DNA from: Nostoc sp. CHAB 5824
GTDB lineage: Bacteria; Cyanobacteriota; Cyanobacteriia; Cyanobacteriales; Nostocaceae
DNA length: 64,000 nucleotides
Assembly: GCF_020829665.1 (NCBI RefSeq)
Contig: NZ_JAIVFT010000007.1
Span: forward strand, 279,083 to 343,082
Direction of reading: 5' to 3'
Part shown: positions 8,072 through 17,403 of the stretch, piece after piece
How the letters are laid out: each line of letters opens with the position of its first letter
Numbering within the stretch: the first letter of the stretch is position 1
The notes under the pieces: model-generated
The model's input: the letters and a program-made list of their open reading frames with translations, nothing else
What the model was told of the DNA's origin: nothing
Databases searched by the model: none
Program-made: the position numbers and the translations under genes

Positions 8072-8611
8072 ATGAAGCGCTTACTCAAGTCTTTCATGAC
8101 AGTTTCTGCATTGTCTTCTTTAATAATTGCTCCTCTTGTTCTATCAGCTAGTCAAGCTTCTGCTGAAACTAAAAAAGGTACTGATGCTAGTTATGTTGGT
8201 GCTGGGGTTGCAGCTGGCGTTACCAGTGGTGGACAAGGTATCAATGATGATGCAACATTTGGTGGTAATGTCACAGGTCGCGTGAAGTTAGGAACTACGC
8301 CATTTTCTGCACGCGGTAATGTCCTTTGGAGTGATAAGACAAGTGCCATTATCCCAGAACTTTCTGTGGATGTACCCATCGCTAATAGAACTAATGCCTA
8401 TTTAACTGGTGGTTATTCTTTTGTAGAGAAAGATGGCTCACCAACTCCCATAGGTAACAAAGATTCAGTAGTAGTAGGTGCTGGTGTTGAATCGGAAGTT
8501 GCTAACAATTTCCTCGTCTACACTAATGCCAAAGTAGGGCTTGGTGCTTACCAAAATAGCGATACTCCTGCTGTTAGCATCAATGGTGGTTTAGGCTATC
8601 GGTTCAAATAA
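8072..8611 (+). CDS. Secreted beta-strand-rich protein, possible outer-membrane barrel
   Basis: Started at ATG 8072 (MKRLLKSF) the product has 179 residues. A TTG four codons earlier is possible, but the later start gives a standard signal peptide: basic start, hydrophobic core SALSSLIIAPLVLSASQ, and cleavage near ASA-ET. The mature part is rich in Gly, Ala and alternating hydrophobics and ends in a strand with a terminal aromatic (NGGLGYRFK), as in many outer-membrane beta-barrels. Its size suggests an eight-stranded barrel. No family was named with confidence. It stands alone upstream of sir. Confidence 0.7.
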   Translation: MKRLLKSFMTVSALSSLIIAPLVLSASQASAETKKGTDASYVGAGVAAGVTSGGQGINDDATFGGNVTGRVKLGTTPFSARGNVLWSDKTSAIIPELSVDVPIANRTNAYLTGGYSFVEKDGSPTPIGNKDSVVVGAGVESEVANNFLVYTNAKVGLGAYQNSDTPAVSINGGLGYRFK

Positions 8612-8875
8612 ATGATTATTGAGTCCTCGGTCAGTCTATACTTTACTTAAGTACTCAGGACTCAGCACTGGCTAAACGCCCCGCTAACGCTAACACAACT
8701 CACTACTCTAAAAAGCTGGTTTTGTTAAGTGTTACATCACTGACAAAGCCTGCTTTTGTCATGGTAAAATTAAACTATTCCTCATTATTCCGGCCGGATT
8801 ACCGGGGATAAAATAGCCGAAGGGTGCTGATTCGGCGTCTACGTAATGCTTTATTGAGAATACTATACAAGTCTA

Positions 8876-10792
8876 ATGGTTAAATCTGCTCCTTCCCCCA
8901 TCGCAACCCGTAAGCCTTCCAAAGTAGAAGGAATCAAGGAAAATAGTAATTTTTTGCGTGAACCTGTAGCAACTGAGATCCTTCAAGACACTACCCATTT
9001 TACTGAAAATGCGGTACAGCTTTTGAAGTATCACGGTTCTTACCAGCAGGATAACCGCGACAACCGCACCAAGGGACAGGAAAAAGATTACCAGTTTATG
9101 CTGCGGACAAAAAATCCGGGTGGTTTAGTACCGCCGCAGCTATATCTGGCTTTAGATAAAATAGCTGATGAGTATGGCAACCACACGTTACGAGCAACTA
9201 CCCGTCAAGGTTTCCAACTGCACGGAATTTTAAAGAAGAATCTTAAATCAGCAATCGCCACCATTGTCAAGAACCTGGGTTCGACTTTGGGAGCTTGCGG
9301 CGACATTAACCGCAACGTGATGGCACCACCAGCCCCCTTTAAGAATCGCCCAGAGTACCAGTATGCTTGGGAGTATGCCCAGAATATTGCTGACTTGCTG
9401 ACAGCGCAAACAGGCGCTTATTACGAAATTTGGTTAGATGGGGAAAAGGCAATTAGTGCTGAAGAAGACCCAGAGGTGAAGGCAGCGCGACAACGCAATG
9501 GGAATGGCACAATTATCCATGACAACGAAGAACCGATTTATGGCACGTACTATATGCCCCGCAAGTTTAAAATTTGCGTGACAGTGCCAGGGGATAATTC
9601 GATTGATTTGTATTCTCAAGACCTGACGTTGGTAGTGATTACCAATAAGAAGAAGCAATTAGAAGGATTTAATATTTTTGCTGGTGGTGGTTTAGGTAGA
9701 ACCCACGGTAAAGAAGAAACTTTCGCTAGGTTAGCAGACCCCATCGGTTATGTGGCGAAGGATGACGTTTACGACATCGTGAAAGCGATTGTTGCGACTC
9801 AGAGAGATTATGGCGATCGCACCGATCGTCGTCATGCCAGATTAAAATATTTAATCAATGATTGGGGCCTAGATAAATTCCGTGCCCAAGTTGAAGAATA
9901 TTTTGGTAAATCAATTGAAGCCTTCAAACCACTGCCAGAGTTCAAATATTACGACTTCCTCGGCTGGAATGAACAAGGTGATGGCAAGCTATTCTTAGGA
10001 ATTTCCATTGACAATGGTCGAATCAAGGATGAAGGTTCGTTTCAACTGAAAACCGCTTTGCGGGAAATTGTCGAGCAGTTCAACTTACACATCCGCCTGA
10101 CAGCCAACCACAACCTAATTTTTTACGATATCGAGCCAGATAGCAAGCAAGCTATTCAAGACATTCTTAGCCGTCACGGCGTCGCAGACGACCCTAGTAA
10201 AATAGAACCTTTAGTGCGGTATGCAATGGCTTGTCCGGCTTTGCCCACTTGCGGCTTGGCAATCACGGAATCAGAACGGGCAATACCAGGGATTTTGGAG
10301 CGGGTTCGCGCCCTTTTAGATAAAGTAGGTTTACAAAATGAACATTTTGTAGTAAGGATGACAGGATGCCCCAACGGTTGCGCTCGTCCCTACTTAGCAG
10401 AATTGGGCTTTGTCGGTAGCGCTCCAGAATCTTACCAATTATGGTTAGGGGGTTCGCCAAACCAGACTCGACTGGCACAATCTTACACAGAGAAATTGCA
10501 CCACAATGACTTAGAAATCTTCTTAGAGCCAATTTTTGTTTACTTTAAGAAATCTCGAAAATCGAAGGAAAAGTTTGGTGATTTTTGCGATCGCGTTGGT
10601 TTTGATGCCATCCGTGAATTTGCTGCCACCTACGAACCTAATACGGCTAATGGTGCAAACAAATCGCGCCATCGGGTAAATTTGAAAGAAGAGGTTTATA
10701 GTAAATTGAAGGAAGTAGCAGAAAGTCAAGGTAAGCCGATGACTCAGTTAGTGACTGAAGCGCTAGAAGCCTATTTCCAGAATCTTTCGTAA
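8876..10792 (+). CDS. sir: Ferredoxin-sulfite reductase with C-terminal RHH-like tail
   Basis: Sir reduces sulfite to sulfide with six electrons from ferredoxin using siroheme and a [4Fe-4S] cluster. The 638-residue product shows the duplicated nitrite/sulfite reductase layout. The substrate-pocket region includes [10 protein letters not shown] and [10 protein letters not shown], and the cluster/siroheme cysteines lie in CPALPTC (Cys453, Cys459) and CPNGC (Cys498, Cys502). The last ~41 residues (598-638) are not part of the catalytic fold. They read like a ribbon-helix-helix unit ([18 protein letters not shown], then [12 protein letters not shown]). I believe cyanobacterial Sir proteins of similar length exist, so the tail may be common. 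Start ATG at 8876. Confidence 0.93.
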   Translation: MVKSAPSPIATRKPSKVEGIKENSNFLREPVATEILQDTTHFTENAVQLLKYHGSYQQDNRDNRTKGQEKDYQFMLRTKNPGGLVPPQLYLALDKIADEYGNHTLRATTRQGFQLHGILKKNLKSAIATIVKNLGSTLGACGDINRNVMAPPAPFKNRPEYQYAWEYAQNIADLLTAQTGAYYEIWLDGEKAISAEEDPEVKAARQRNGNGTIIHDNEEPIYGTYYMPRKFKICVTVPGDNSIDLYSQDLTLVVITNKKKQLEGFNIFAGGGLGRTHGKEETFARLADPIGYVAKDDVYDIVKAIVATQRDYGDRTDRRHARLKYLINDWGLDKFRAQVEEYFGKSIEAFKPLPEFKYYDFLGWNEQGDGKLFLGISIDNGRIKDEGSFQLKTALREIVEQFNLHIRLTANHNLIFYDIEPDSKQAIQDILSRHGVADDPSKIEPLVRYAMACPALPTCGLAITESERAIPGILERVRALLDKVGLQNEHFVVRMTGCPNGCARPYLAELGFVGSAPESYQLWLGGSPNQTRLAQSYTEKLHHNDLEIFLEPIFVYFKKSRKSKEKFGDFCDRVGFDAIREFAATYEPNTANGANKSRHRVNLKEEVYSKLKEVAESQGKPMTQLVTEALEAYFQNLS

Positions 10793-10820
10793 GCCGAAAA
10801 ATTGAAGATAATGAAGTCAA

Positions 10821-10854
10821 AGAGAGGCACAGATAAATTCATCTGTGTCTCTCT
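10821..10854 (+). terminator. Terminator-like hairpin after sir
   Basis: A 14-bp stem (AGAGAGGCACAGAT / ATCTGTGTCTCTCT, one mismatch) with a 6-nt loop lies 29 nt after the sir stop codon. It lacks a long T run, but its position and strength suit transcript termination. Confidence 0.6.
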
Positions 10855-10904
10855 GGCGTAAATCCTAATACAGTTAGGTGACACATCCACAGGAAAACTG
10901 AAAT

Positions 10905-11465
10905 ATGGTAACCACAGCAAAATTCGCAGAAACTAGGGATGTGCTGCAAAACATTAGCTGGCAGACATTCAAAGCTATGCTGGCAGATATGGGATCTGAG
11001 CGAAATAAAAGGCTAGCTTATGACAATGGAATAGTAGAAATTATCACCCCCCTGATGCCACACGAGAACTCAAACCGTCTCATCGAAGGTTTTGTTCTTG
11101 TGTTGTGTGAAGAATTTGGTTTAGAAGTTAAAAGTGCTGGCTCGTTGACTATGACGCGGGATGATTTGGAACGAGGAGGCGAGCCAGACAGTAGTTACTA
11201 TATCCAAAACGAATTCTTAGTCCGCAACAAAGAAAATATTGACCTAAATATAGACCCACCACCAGACATAGTACTAGAAGTGGAATATTCCAGACCCAAA
11301 ATAGACAAGTTGACCCTTTATGCTTCAATGGGAGTCCCAGAATTCTGGCGGTATAACGGAAATGTCTTGAGAATCTACGCCCTTAACAGTGGACAATACT
11401 CGCAAAGCGATCGCAGTCCAACTTTTGCGCCTGTGCTGGTGACGGAGATTCCCCGATTTATCTAA
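10905..11465 (+). CDS. Uma2-family (DUF820) putative endonuclease
   Basis: The 186-residue protein belongs to the Uma2/DUF820 family, which is greatly expanded in cyanobacteria and adopts a PD-(D/E)XK nuclease-like fold of unknown role. Visible family features are ISWQTFKAMLADMG, the acidic EPDSSYYI segment in place of the usual RxPDxxxx, and PPDIVLEVEYSRP followed by KLTLYASMGVPEFWRY. The catalytic-type Asp and the ExE triad of the core are present. Start ATG at 10905. A second family member lies at 43918. Neither has an obvious partner gene. Confidence 0.85.
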   Translation: MVTTAKFAETRDVLQNISWQTFKAMLADMGSERNKRLAYDNGIVEIITPLMPHENSNRLIEGFVLVLCEEFGLEVKSAGSLTMTRDDLERGGEPDSSYYIQNEFLVRNKENIDLNIDPPPDIVLEVEYSRPKIDKLTLYASMGVPEFWRYNGNVLRIYALNSGQYSQSDRSPTFAPVLVTEIPRFI

Positions 11466-11562
11466 GAAAGCAAGAAACTTGGACAAATAGCAGCAACTCG
11501 TGCTTTCCGTACCTGGGTTAGACAACAGATATCTACAGCAGGGCAGTAGTTTATTAAGAAAA

Positions 11563-12270
11563 ATGTCTCAACTGCAAAGAATTGCGATCGCATCCTCCCA
11601 ACTCCAACAAGGGCAAATTTTACTTACAAAAGAACAACAACATTATTTGGGGCGTGTCTTGCGCTTGCGTGAAAGCGATCGCTTTATTGCAATGGATGGT
11701 CAAGGAAAATGGTGGTTATCACAGCTAGCAGGGGAACAAGCACGGGTTTTAGAAGCGCTTTTGGTAGAAACTGAATTACCTATATCAATTACGCTGATGG
11801 TGGCGTTGCCTAAAGGCAATGGATTTGATGAAGTAGTGCGGTGTTGTACAGAGTTGGGAGTAACTTGTATTGCACCAGTATTGAGCGATCGCACTTTACT
11901 TCATCCTAGTCCTCAAAAGCTGGAACGCTGGCGGCGCATCGCTGCGGAAGCCGCCGAGCAATCAGAGCGCTCATTCGTACCGACAATTTTAGAGCCTGTT
12001 ACTTTTAACACTGCTGTCAGCGTTAATCAGACAATTCACCGTTACATTTGTGAGGCTCGTGGAGAGTATCCTCATTTAAACAAAGTTCTGAGTGGCATCT
12101 CTGACGAGATTATCATTGCCACTGGACCAGAGGGAGGATGGACAACAGAAGAAATCGAGAATGCGATTGCATTTGGATTTCAACCTGTTTCCCTTGGTCG
12201 CCGCATCCTGAGAGCAGTTACAGCCCCAGTAGTAGCATTATCCTTGATTACCGCAGCTTGTGAAGTATAA
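11563..12270 (+). CDS. rsmE: 16S rRNA m3U1498 methyltransferase RsmE
   Basis: RsmE methylates N3 of U1498 in 16S rRNA with SAM and belongs to the SPOUT (knotted) methyltransferases. Motifs in the ~235-residue product: LLTKEQQHYLGRVLRLRESD in the N-terminal PUA-like part, ALPKGNGFDEVVRCCTELG, RWRRIAAEAAEQSERSFVP, and the C-terminal knot IATGPEGGWTTEEIENA and LGRRILRAVTAPVVAL. The frame is open back to 11500, but homology begins at MSQLQRIAI, so ATG 11563 is preferred. It lies in a plus-strand run with the TPR gene. Confidence 0.9.
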   Translation: MSQLQRIAIASSQLQQGQILLTKEQQHYLGRVLRLRESDRFIAMDGQGKWWLSQLAGEQARVLEALLVETELPISITLMVALPKGNGFDEVVRCCTELGVTCIAPVLSDRTLLHPSPQKLERWRRIAAEAAEQSERSFVPTILEPVTFNTAVSVNQTIHRYICEARGEYPHLNKVLSGISDEIIIATGPEGGWTTEEIENAIAFGFQPVSLGRRILRAVTAPVVALSLITAACEV

Positions 12271-12280
12271 ATGATTTATA

Positions 12281-12306
12281 GCTCACGCAAAAGTAATTTT
12301 GCGCGA
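12281..12306 (+). terminator. Hairpin after rsmE
   Basis: An 11-bp stem with one mismatch (CTCACGCAAAA / TTTTGCGCGAG) lies 10 nt after rsmE. No T tract follows, so termination is uncertain; it may be an attenuating hairpin ahead of the next gene. Confidence 0.35.
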
Positions 12307-12338
12307 GACATCACTCCAACGTGTATTTAAAGTAAGTG

Positions 12339-13412
12339 ATGATTGAGCAAGTTGCGATCGCCTTTGACCAAAAAGATTATCAAACAGCTGCTAAATTACT
12401 GAAACAGCTGCTAGTAGAATCGCCAGAACATCCTTGGGTACAATTTTATCTCGGTCAGCTGCATGAAGTATCTGGAAAGCGCCAGGATGCGGAAAAAGTT
12501 TATCGGCAACTCCTGCGAGATACGAGGAATACTAGAATAGTGACCCTCGCACGTCAAGGTTTGCGACGGCTACAAGAAATGGAATTAGAAGAAAGACAAA
12601 GAGCTATTTCCAAAGCAACAGCCGAAGCGAATAACACCGAACTTGGCGTACTAGTTTTAGAGCCACTTAGTAACGAACTGAAAGCAGAAGCGTCTCGAAA
12701 ATTTGCCCAGATTATGCAGCTAGACTCCTATACTGCACGGCTGGTACTGCCAAGTCGTGGCTGGAAGTTGTACCGCACTGGCCAAGTGGGAGAACTAAAA
12801 TTTTACGGGAAACAGTTACAGCAGGCTGGCATTCCTTGCTTTTGGGCAACAATAGCTCAAATTCAGCAAATTCAAGTTTATCAAGTCAAACATTTCCAGG
12901 AATCTACCTCACAAGCTACCGTTGTTTGCCGTAATCAGACAAATCAACTCGGTTCTCTCACCTTTGACTGGTCAGAAGTCACAGCAAGAGTAGTGGGACT
13001 GTTGCCTATTTTTGAGGAAGTCGTAGATCGTGACGTGCGCGGTAAACTGGAAAGGAAAACTCAAACACAAGACTATGCCCAGTTTTGTGATTTACACCTA
13101 CCTGGTAGACGTTGCATTCTCCGGCTTGATGATAACGGCTATGAATTCCAAGAAGGTTTAGAAATCATTCCCCAAGCTAGCCAAAATACAATCAGAATTA
13201 ATTGGAATAGTTTATCAACTTGGATTGACCAGCAATTACCTCAAGTCAAAATTTGGTCAGATTTCACGTCTTTTGCAGATACAATATTAGATCAAACAGA
13301 AATGCTGGGTCATATTAAGTCTCACATTCATTTGTTGCGTAGGGAACAGACTAATTGGGACTCAGCTTTTCATTTATATAGTGGACTGGTGTTTCTTAAA
13401 AATGCCAATTAA
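12339..13412 (+). CDS. TPR-containing conserved cyanobacterial protein
   Basis: The ~357-residue protein begins with two TPR-like helix pairs (residues ~5-75: DYQTAAKLLKQLLVESPEHPWVQFYLGQL, KRQDAEKVYRQLL). A helical, charged linker follows, then a mixed alpha/beta domain of unknown function (ARLVLPSRGWKLYRTG, CRNQTNQLGSLTFDWSEVTARVVG). No enzyme motif or membrane segment is seen. Start is ATG 12339; a GTG directly before it is also possible. It follows rsmE by 68 nt on the same strand. A scaffold-type role is suggested only by the TPRs. Confidence 0.7.
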   Translation: MIEQVAIAFDQKDYQTAAKLLKQLLVESPEHPWVQFYLGQLHEVSGKRQDAEKVYRQLLRDTRNTRIVTLARQGLRRLQEMELEERQRAISKATAEANNTELGVLVLEPLSNELKAEASRKFAQIMQLDSYTARLVLPSRGWKLYRTGQVGELKFYGKQLQQAGIPCFWATIAQIQQIQVYQVKHFQESTSQATVVCRNQTNQLGSLTFDWSEVTARVVGLLPIFEEVVDRDVRGKLERKTQTQDYAQFCDLHLPGRRCILRLDDNGYEFQEGLEIIPQASQNTIRINWNSLSTWIDQQLPQVKIWSDFTSFADTILDQTEMLGHIKSHIHLLRREQTNWDSAFHLYSGLVFLKNAN

Positions 13413-13550
13413 CAAAGAAACCTATCCTAAAAGATGCAGTTGTAGTGGAGAAAATTAAGCGATCGCTCCTAGTTTGGAGAGTTCCCCCATCTACAACTGG
13501 TAAACTTGTCTTAATATTACTTATTCACACTTAACTTCTAGAGACACGAA

Positions 13551-13574
13551 AGAGACGCGAAATTTCGCGTCTCT
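13551..13574. terminator. Bidirectional terminator-like palindrome
   Basis: A perfect 24-bp palindrome with arm AGAGACGCGAAA lies between the convergent genes ending at 13412 (plus) and 13580 (minus). Its position fits shared termination. It may also be one of the interspersed repeats. Confidence 0.55.
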
Positions 13575-13579
13575 GTGAT

Positions 13580-14122
13580 TTAACCAGGGGTTTTAACCTG
13601 ACGTGCCATGTCTAGGTAAACACTCATATTTGCCCCTGGACGCCGACGGCCATTAGAGCTAGTAGCCGAAGGAGCAAGATATTTAGGCGCAAAGGTAGTT
13701 TCTTTTGGCTCCTCTTTGATTACTTTGGCTGCTGCGGCTTTTGCATTTTTGCCAGGTTCAACTTTAAGACCCTCAGCAGTCTGCACTAGCGTAACATCGG
13801 CTGGTTTGGGATTTTTAGCTGATTTTGCTGGTTTTTCCTTAATCTTAGCTGCGGCGGTTTTTGTTCCGTTCAATGAAGCTGGCTTAGATGCTTCTGGTGC
13901 TTCTGATGCTTCTGATGCAAGTGTTGCCGTTACTTTTTTAGCATTCGATGCAACTGTCTCTGCTACTTTCTTCGCGTTCGATGCGACCTCTTTAGCAGCA
14001 TCTTTAGCAGCATCTTTGGCTTCGTCCAATTCCAAGAAGTAGCCGTTGCTTTTCTTCTTTCCTCGTAACAGTCCGGTAACGAAATCCAAAATACCTGAAA
14101 TTAACTTTTTGATAAAATCCAT
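13580..14122 (-). CDS. Ala/Lys-rich low-complexity protein with amphipathic N-terminus
   Basis: The 180-residue protein starts with an amphipathic helix (MDFIKKLISGILDFVTGLL, residues 1-19) followed by a basic patch (RGKKK). A run of short repeats comes next (AKDAAKDAAKEVASNAKKVAETVASNAKKV, residues ~35-65). A Lys/Ala/Pro-rich, probably disordered part follows, then a conserved-looking C-terminus (PKYLAPSATSSNGRRRPGANMSVYLDMARQ). The repeats resemble coiled, LEA-like or histone-H1-like sequence. The N-terminal helix could bind membrane; this is inference. No family was recognised. Start ATG at 14122. Confidence 0.65.
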   Translation of the reverse strand: MDFIKKLISGILDFVTGLLRGKKKSNGYFLELDEAKDAAKDAAKEVASNAKKVAETVASNAKKVTATLASEASEAPEASKPASLNGTKTAAAKIKEKPAKSAKNPKPADVTLVQTAEGLKVEPGKNAKAAAAKVIKEEPKETTFAPKYLAPSATSSNGRRRPGANMSVYLDMARQVKTPG

Positions 14123-14634
14123 TACAATTACTCCTGCCTTTTACCTTTTATATTTGGAACTCAACCGTAATTGTTAAAAATTACGACAAAATGTTACATT
14201 TTCTGTTTTGCGTCACCTCATTCTGGTGGCAACCCTTATAGGCTTGTGCTTAATCAACATTGTAATAAAACTATAGGGCAAATGTTCTTTTGCAAGCACT
14301 TGCAACTTATATACACCGAGAACTAATTATTAAATTTTACTGTAACTAAGAGCAAGATTCTGAAAGCAGGCTTCACAAAAATTAATATTTCTTTGTTTTA
14401 AAATTACTGATTGGAGAAAAGTAAGCGGATTATTTTCAACCAGTGGGGGGAGTGTCATAGCCTGTTCGCAGATGGTGAGATTAATTAGTTAAATTTTATA
14501 CTATCTATCTTTAGAAGTATTTCAGTTTTGTAAAAATATCTTTTAAAGAATCCGAAAAGCAATAGTTTTAGTTTGTAGAGCAGTATGTACCTACAAAAGT
14601 GAGATATACCCCTTAATTCAGGCAAATTTTGTAA
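14123..14634. other. AT-rich non-coding stretch
   Basis: About 510 bases between divergent genes with no supportable reading frame. Nothing specific was recognised; promoters of both flanking genes should lie here. Confidence 0.4.
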
Positions 14635-15270
14635 ATGAACATTGAAGATCAACAACGCAATCCCGTTTTGTTAATACACGGGATTGACGACACGGAGGCA
14701 GTTTTCCATAAAATGGCGGCTCAGTTAAGACTACAGGGTTGGTCTGTATATTCGCTGAATCTGGTACCTAATAATGGTGATGTGGGTCTTGATGAGTTGG
14801 CAAAGCAAGTAGCCGATTATGTTACAGCCACCTTTGCCCCAGAACAACGCCTGGATTTAGTAGGCTTCAGCATGGGAGGAATTGTCAGCCGTTACTATGT
14901 CCAGCGACTGGGAGGAATTAACCGCGTTCAGCGGTTTATCACAATCTCTTCGCCCCATCATGGAACTGTGGTTGCTTATGGTTCCTGGCGTCCTGGTTGC
15001 GTACAAATGCGCCCCGACAGCGTTTTTCTCAAGGATTTAAATTCTGATGCTGTAATATTGGGGCAGCTAAATTTTACGTCTATCTGGACACCTTATGATT
15101 TGATGATTGTCCCAGCGAATAGTTCACAAATGTCCGTAGGAAGCGAAGTAATAGTACCAGTTACTCTACACCCTTGGATGCTGACAGACCCCAGGAGTTT
15201 AGCAGTAGTAAAAGCAGCTTTAGCAGAGCGTATTAAGCTGCCCTTCCTTAAAAAAGTATCCAGTCAGTAG
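14635..15270 (+). CDS. Lipase/esterase, alpha/beta-hydrolase fold
   Basis: The 211-residue protein has a small lipase layout. An N-terminal PVLLIHGIDD supplies the oxyanion region, the nucleophile elbow is GFSMGG (Ser79), and the candidate acid Asp155 lies in WTPYDLMIVP. The candidate His179 lies in VTLHPWML. The ISSPHHGT segment is typical of triacylglycerol lipases and PGAP1-like enzymes. There is no signal peptide, so it is probably cytosolic or membrane-associated. Start ATG at 14635. It stands alone, so the substrate is unknown. Confidence 0.85.
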   Translation: MNIEDQQRNPVLLIHGIDDTEAVFHKMAAQLRLQGWSVYSLNLVPNNGDVGLDELAKQVADYVTATFAPEQRLDLVGFSMGGIVSRYYVQRLGGINRVQRFITISSPHHGTVVAYGSWRPGCVQMRPDSVFLKDLNSDAVILGQLNFTSIWTPYDLMIVPANSSQMSVGSEVIVPVTLHPWMLTDPRSLAVVKAALAERIKLPFLKKVSSQ

Positions 15271-15332
15271 CTAGAATGCTTGCCACGCTCGATTTATTCA
15301 TCTTTAATTACAAATTACGAATTACGAATTTC

Positions 15333-15764
15333 TTAAGACCTATCCCCAATTTGCGTATGTTCGTAACTCCCAAAAATCGCCTCTGGGTGACGATAATACT
15401 TGAACTCCATAAGGTTATAAAAGGGATCTTCTAAAAAGAAAGTGCGATGCTCAAGAGGAGAACCAACAAAGCGGTTTTTGGTTTCCTCCCGAAAAAATAG
15501 CTGTTGTTGTTGTGCCCTTTCTAGTAAGTCTTGCCAGTCACTTTTTTGGGTAAAAATCAGCCCAAAGTGTCTAGGATATATAGTATGTTGCGGTGTCAAG
15601 GGTTCTTTGGTGACGTGAGCCACTAGTTGATGACCGTAGAGATTAAGAATCAGGGCGTGATGGTTTTCACGACCAGGAATGCAGCCCAAGCCATCTACGT
15701 AATATGCTTTTGTTTGGGCAATGTCAGTCACAGGAAAAGCAAGATGGAATAAAGTTTGGCTCAT
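15333..15764 (-). CDS. VOC (glyoxalase/bleomycin-resistance) family protein
   Basis: The 143-residue protein has a vicinal-oxygen-chelate fold: FHLAFPVTDIAQTKAYYVDGLG at the N-terminus, RHFGLIF in the middle, and FFLEDPFYNLMEFKYY at the C-terminus. The likely metal ligands are His8, His92 or nearby, and Glu at LMEFK. The frame extends 32 codons further upstream, but that part consists of ATGACTGATG-type repeat sequence; MSQTLFHLAF at 15764 is the natural start. Substrate unknown; related proteins are often annotated as glyoxalases or dioxygenases. Confidence 0.85.
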   Translation of the reverse strand: MSQTLFHLAFPVTDIAQTKAYYVDGLGCIPGRENHHALILNLYGHQLVAHVTKEPLTPQHTIYPRHFGLIFTQKSDWQDLLERAQQQQLFFREETKNRFVGSPLEHRTFFLEDPFYNLMEFKYYRHPEAIFGSYEHTQIGDRS

Positions 15765-16493
15765 AGCTTGTGTAGAAAAGACTAGTAGTTGATAAGCTGT
15801 TACGCATTTAATTTGTACATTTACCTGATGACTGATGACTGATGACTGAAAACCCGTCAACAGTCAACACTTAACGACCATCACGAGTGTTTATATATTT
15901 TAGACGCGCATTAGCTTGCTATCTACAATTTATGCTGTTAAGTCTTGATTGTGGTCAACTTGAACACAGTTTTAATAGACATTAACTTATATCCTTTATC
16001 CTTATAACTAAGATTGAGGACTGAGTACCACTTCAGCCGCTACACCCTGCGGTTACGGACTTCGCCCTGCATCTACATAATTTACATTGAATTATTTAGG
16101 TGACTGCTTTATCTTGTGCAGCTATACTAATTTAGGTTTGCATGGGCACAGACTTAGGAAGATAGATTTAATAACTTACAACTTTCGTAAGGTATTTGGT
16201 AACTTAATCTACCTTACAAAAGTGCTTTGAGTATGTTACACGCTCGAAGAGTCCACTCAACTAAACAGAGGTTTTGCATTTTATTTGATCCACGTTCTAT
16301 GGTCAAGATTGCACTGTATCTCTAAAACAATGTTTGTCATTTTACACTCAGCTTTCAGGGTGATGCCTATGAAATTTAGTTAATAATACAAACATATTAC
16401 CTAAGTTGGGGAAGTGTCAGAAATTAAGCACTAGGGGCGATAAATTCGTTATTCTGTTGATATTCAGACAAAATTACTCATGATTAATTGCTG
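15765..16493. other. Long non-coding stretch with one hairpin
   Basis: About 730 bases without a supportable gene. It contains short TGATGACTGA repeats (15830-15850), GC-rich repeat scraps (16040-16075), and an inverted repeat CTTTCGTAAGGTA (16182-16194) / TACCTTACAAAAG (16210-16222) with one mismatch. No RNA gene was recognised. Confidence 0.4.
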
Positions 16494-17291
16494 ATGTCAT
16501 CCTTAATTGATTCTGTTAATCCCTGGTTAGTGGCGGTAGGATTAAACACAATTCTATTGGGTTTAGCTTGGATTGCTCCGAAAAAGCTGCTTACCCCTGC
16601 TGGATTATTCCACGCCTGGTTTCTGGCCATCCTAATTTGGGTAACTCTAAGCTGGCAAGGATATGCAGTAGTAATGTTCTATTTTCTGGTTGGTTCTGGC
16701 GTTACTCGCATCGGTATGGCGCAGAAGGAGGCAGAAGGAATTGCCGAAAAGCGTTCTGGGGCAAGAGGCCCAGAAAATGTTTGGGGTTCGGCTTTGACTG
16801 GGGCGCTGTGTGCTTTGGGAGTAGGGATAATAAATTCAGGATTTATTGTACCTAATCCCCAATTTCTAGTCCCCAATCCCCAGTCCCTATTATTGTTAGG
16901 CTATGTAGCGAGTTTCAGTACCAAGCTGGCTGACACTACTGCAAGTGAAGTCGGTAAGGCGTATGGTAAAAGCACCTTCCTAATTACCACACTCCAACCA
17001 GTGCCTCGCGGTACAGAAGGAGCGGTAAGTTTAGAGGGGACTTTAGCTGGTATTGTGGCTTCTGTAGCGATCGCATTTGTTGGTTGGGGAGTTGGTTTAA
17101 TTGATCTATTGGGAGTAGCTTGGTGTGTACTGGCAGCATTTATTGCCACAAACTTAGAAAGTGTAATTGGAGCAACATTGCAATCTAAGTATACCTGGCT
17201 GACCAATGAGGTAGTAAATATTTTTAATACATTAATCGGTGCGATCGCGGCTGTGTTACTTGCCTGGACATGGATAAGTATAATTAAGTAG
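16494..17291 (+). CDS. DUF92 / VTE6-type integral membrane protein
   Basis: The ~265-residue membrane protein belongs to the DUF92 family, which includes plant VTE6, a phytyl-phosphate kinase in tocopherol and chlorophyll-phytol salvage. Motifs are LLTPAGLFHAWFLA, FFL.GSGVTRIG, ARGPENVWGSALTGALCAL, FSTKLADTTASEVGKAYGK and VPRGTEGAVSLEGTLAG. The family's acidic/Lys pocket (KLADTxxSE) is intact. Residues ~119-132 (VPNPQFLVPNPQSL) look like an in-frame insertion of a genomic repeat in a loop. ATG 16494 is preferred over TTG 16488. Enzyme activity is inferred from VTE6 and is not shown for this protein. Confidence 0.87.
   Translation: MSSLIDSVNPWLVAVGLNTILLGLAWIAPKKLLTPAGLFHAWFLAILIWVTLSWQGYAVVMFYFLVGSGVTRIGMAQKEAEGIAEKRSGARGPENVWGSALTGALCALGVGIINSGFIVPNPQFLVPNPQSLLLLGYVASFSTKLADTTASEVGKAYGKSTFLITTLQPVPRGTEGAVSLEGTLAGIVASVAIAFVGWGVGLIDLLGVAWCVLAAFIATNLESVIGATLQSKYTWLTNEVVNIFNTLIGAIAAVLLAWTWISIIK
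16851..16889. repeat. Repeat-derived in-frame insertion in DUF92 gene
   Basis: A tandem of CCCCAATCCCCAGTCCC-like units, a type common between genes in Nostoc relatives, lies inside the coding sequence. It adds the redundant peptide VPNPQFLVPNPQ while keeping the frame. Confidence 0.6.
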
Positions 17292-17347
17292 ACAGTTAGA
17301 ATAAACAATTACTCGTTCAGGTTCCGCATGGGAAGGGTTTCCTACCT

Positions 17348-17403
17348 CAGTTGCTAGAAGTTTGGTTACATGAGCAACGCAGTGGCTCGACTTTTAGCAA
17401 CTG
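17348..17403. repeat. Hairpin repeat element
   Basis: Inverted repeat CAGTTGCTAGAAGT / ACTTTTAGCAACTG (one mismatch) encloses a second small hairpin containing GCAACGCAGTGGCTC. The same core appears inside the ABC exporter gene at 18783-18798, so this is an interspersed repeat. The rest of 17292-17734 is AT-rich and shows nothing else. Confidence 0.6.

Noticed and set aside
13716..14042. Plus-strand Ala/Ser/Phe-rich frame
   Set aside because: Antisense shadow of the Ala/Lys repeat protein; composition follows directly from the complementary codons.
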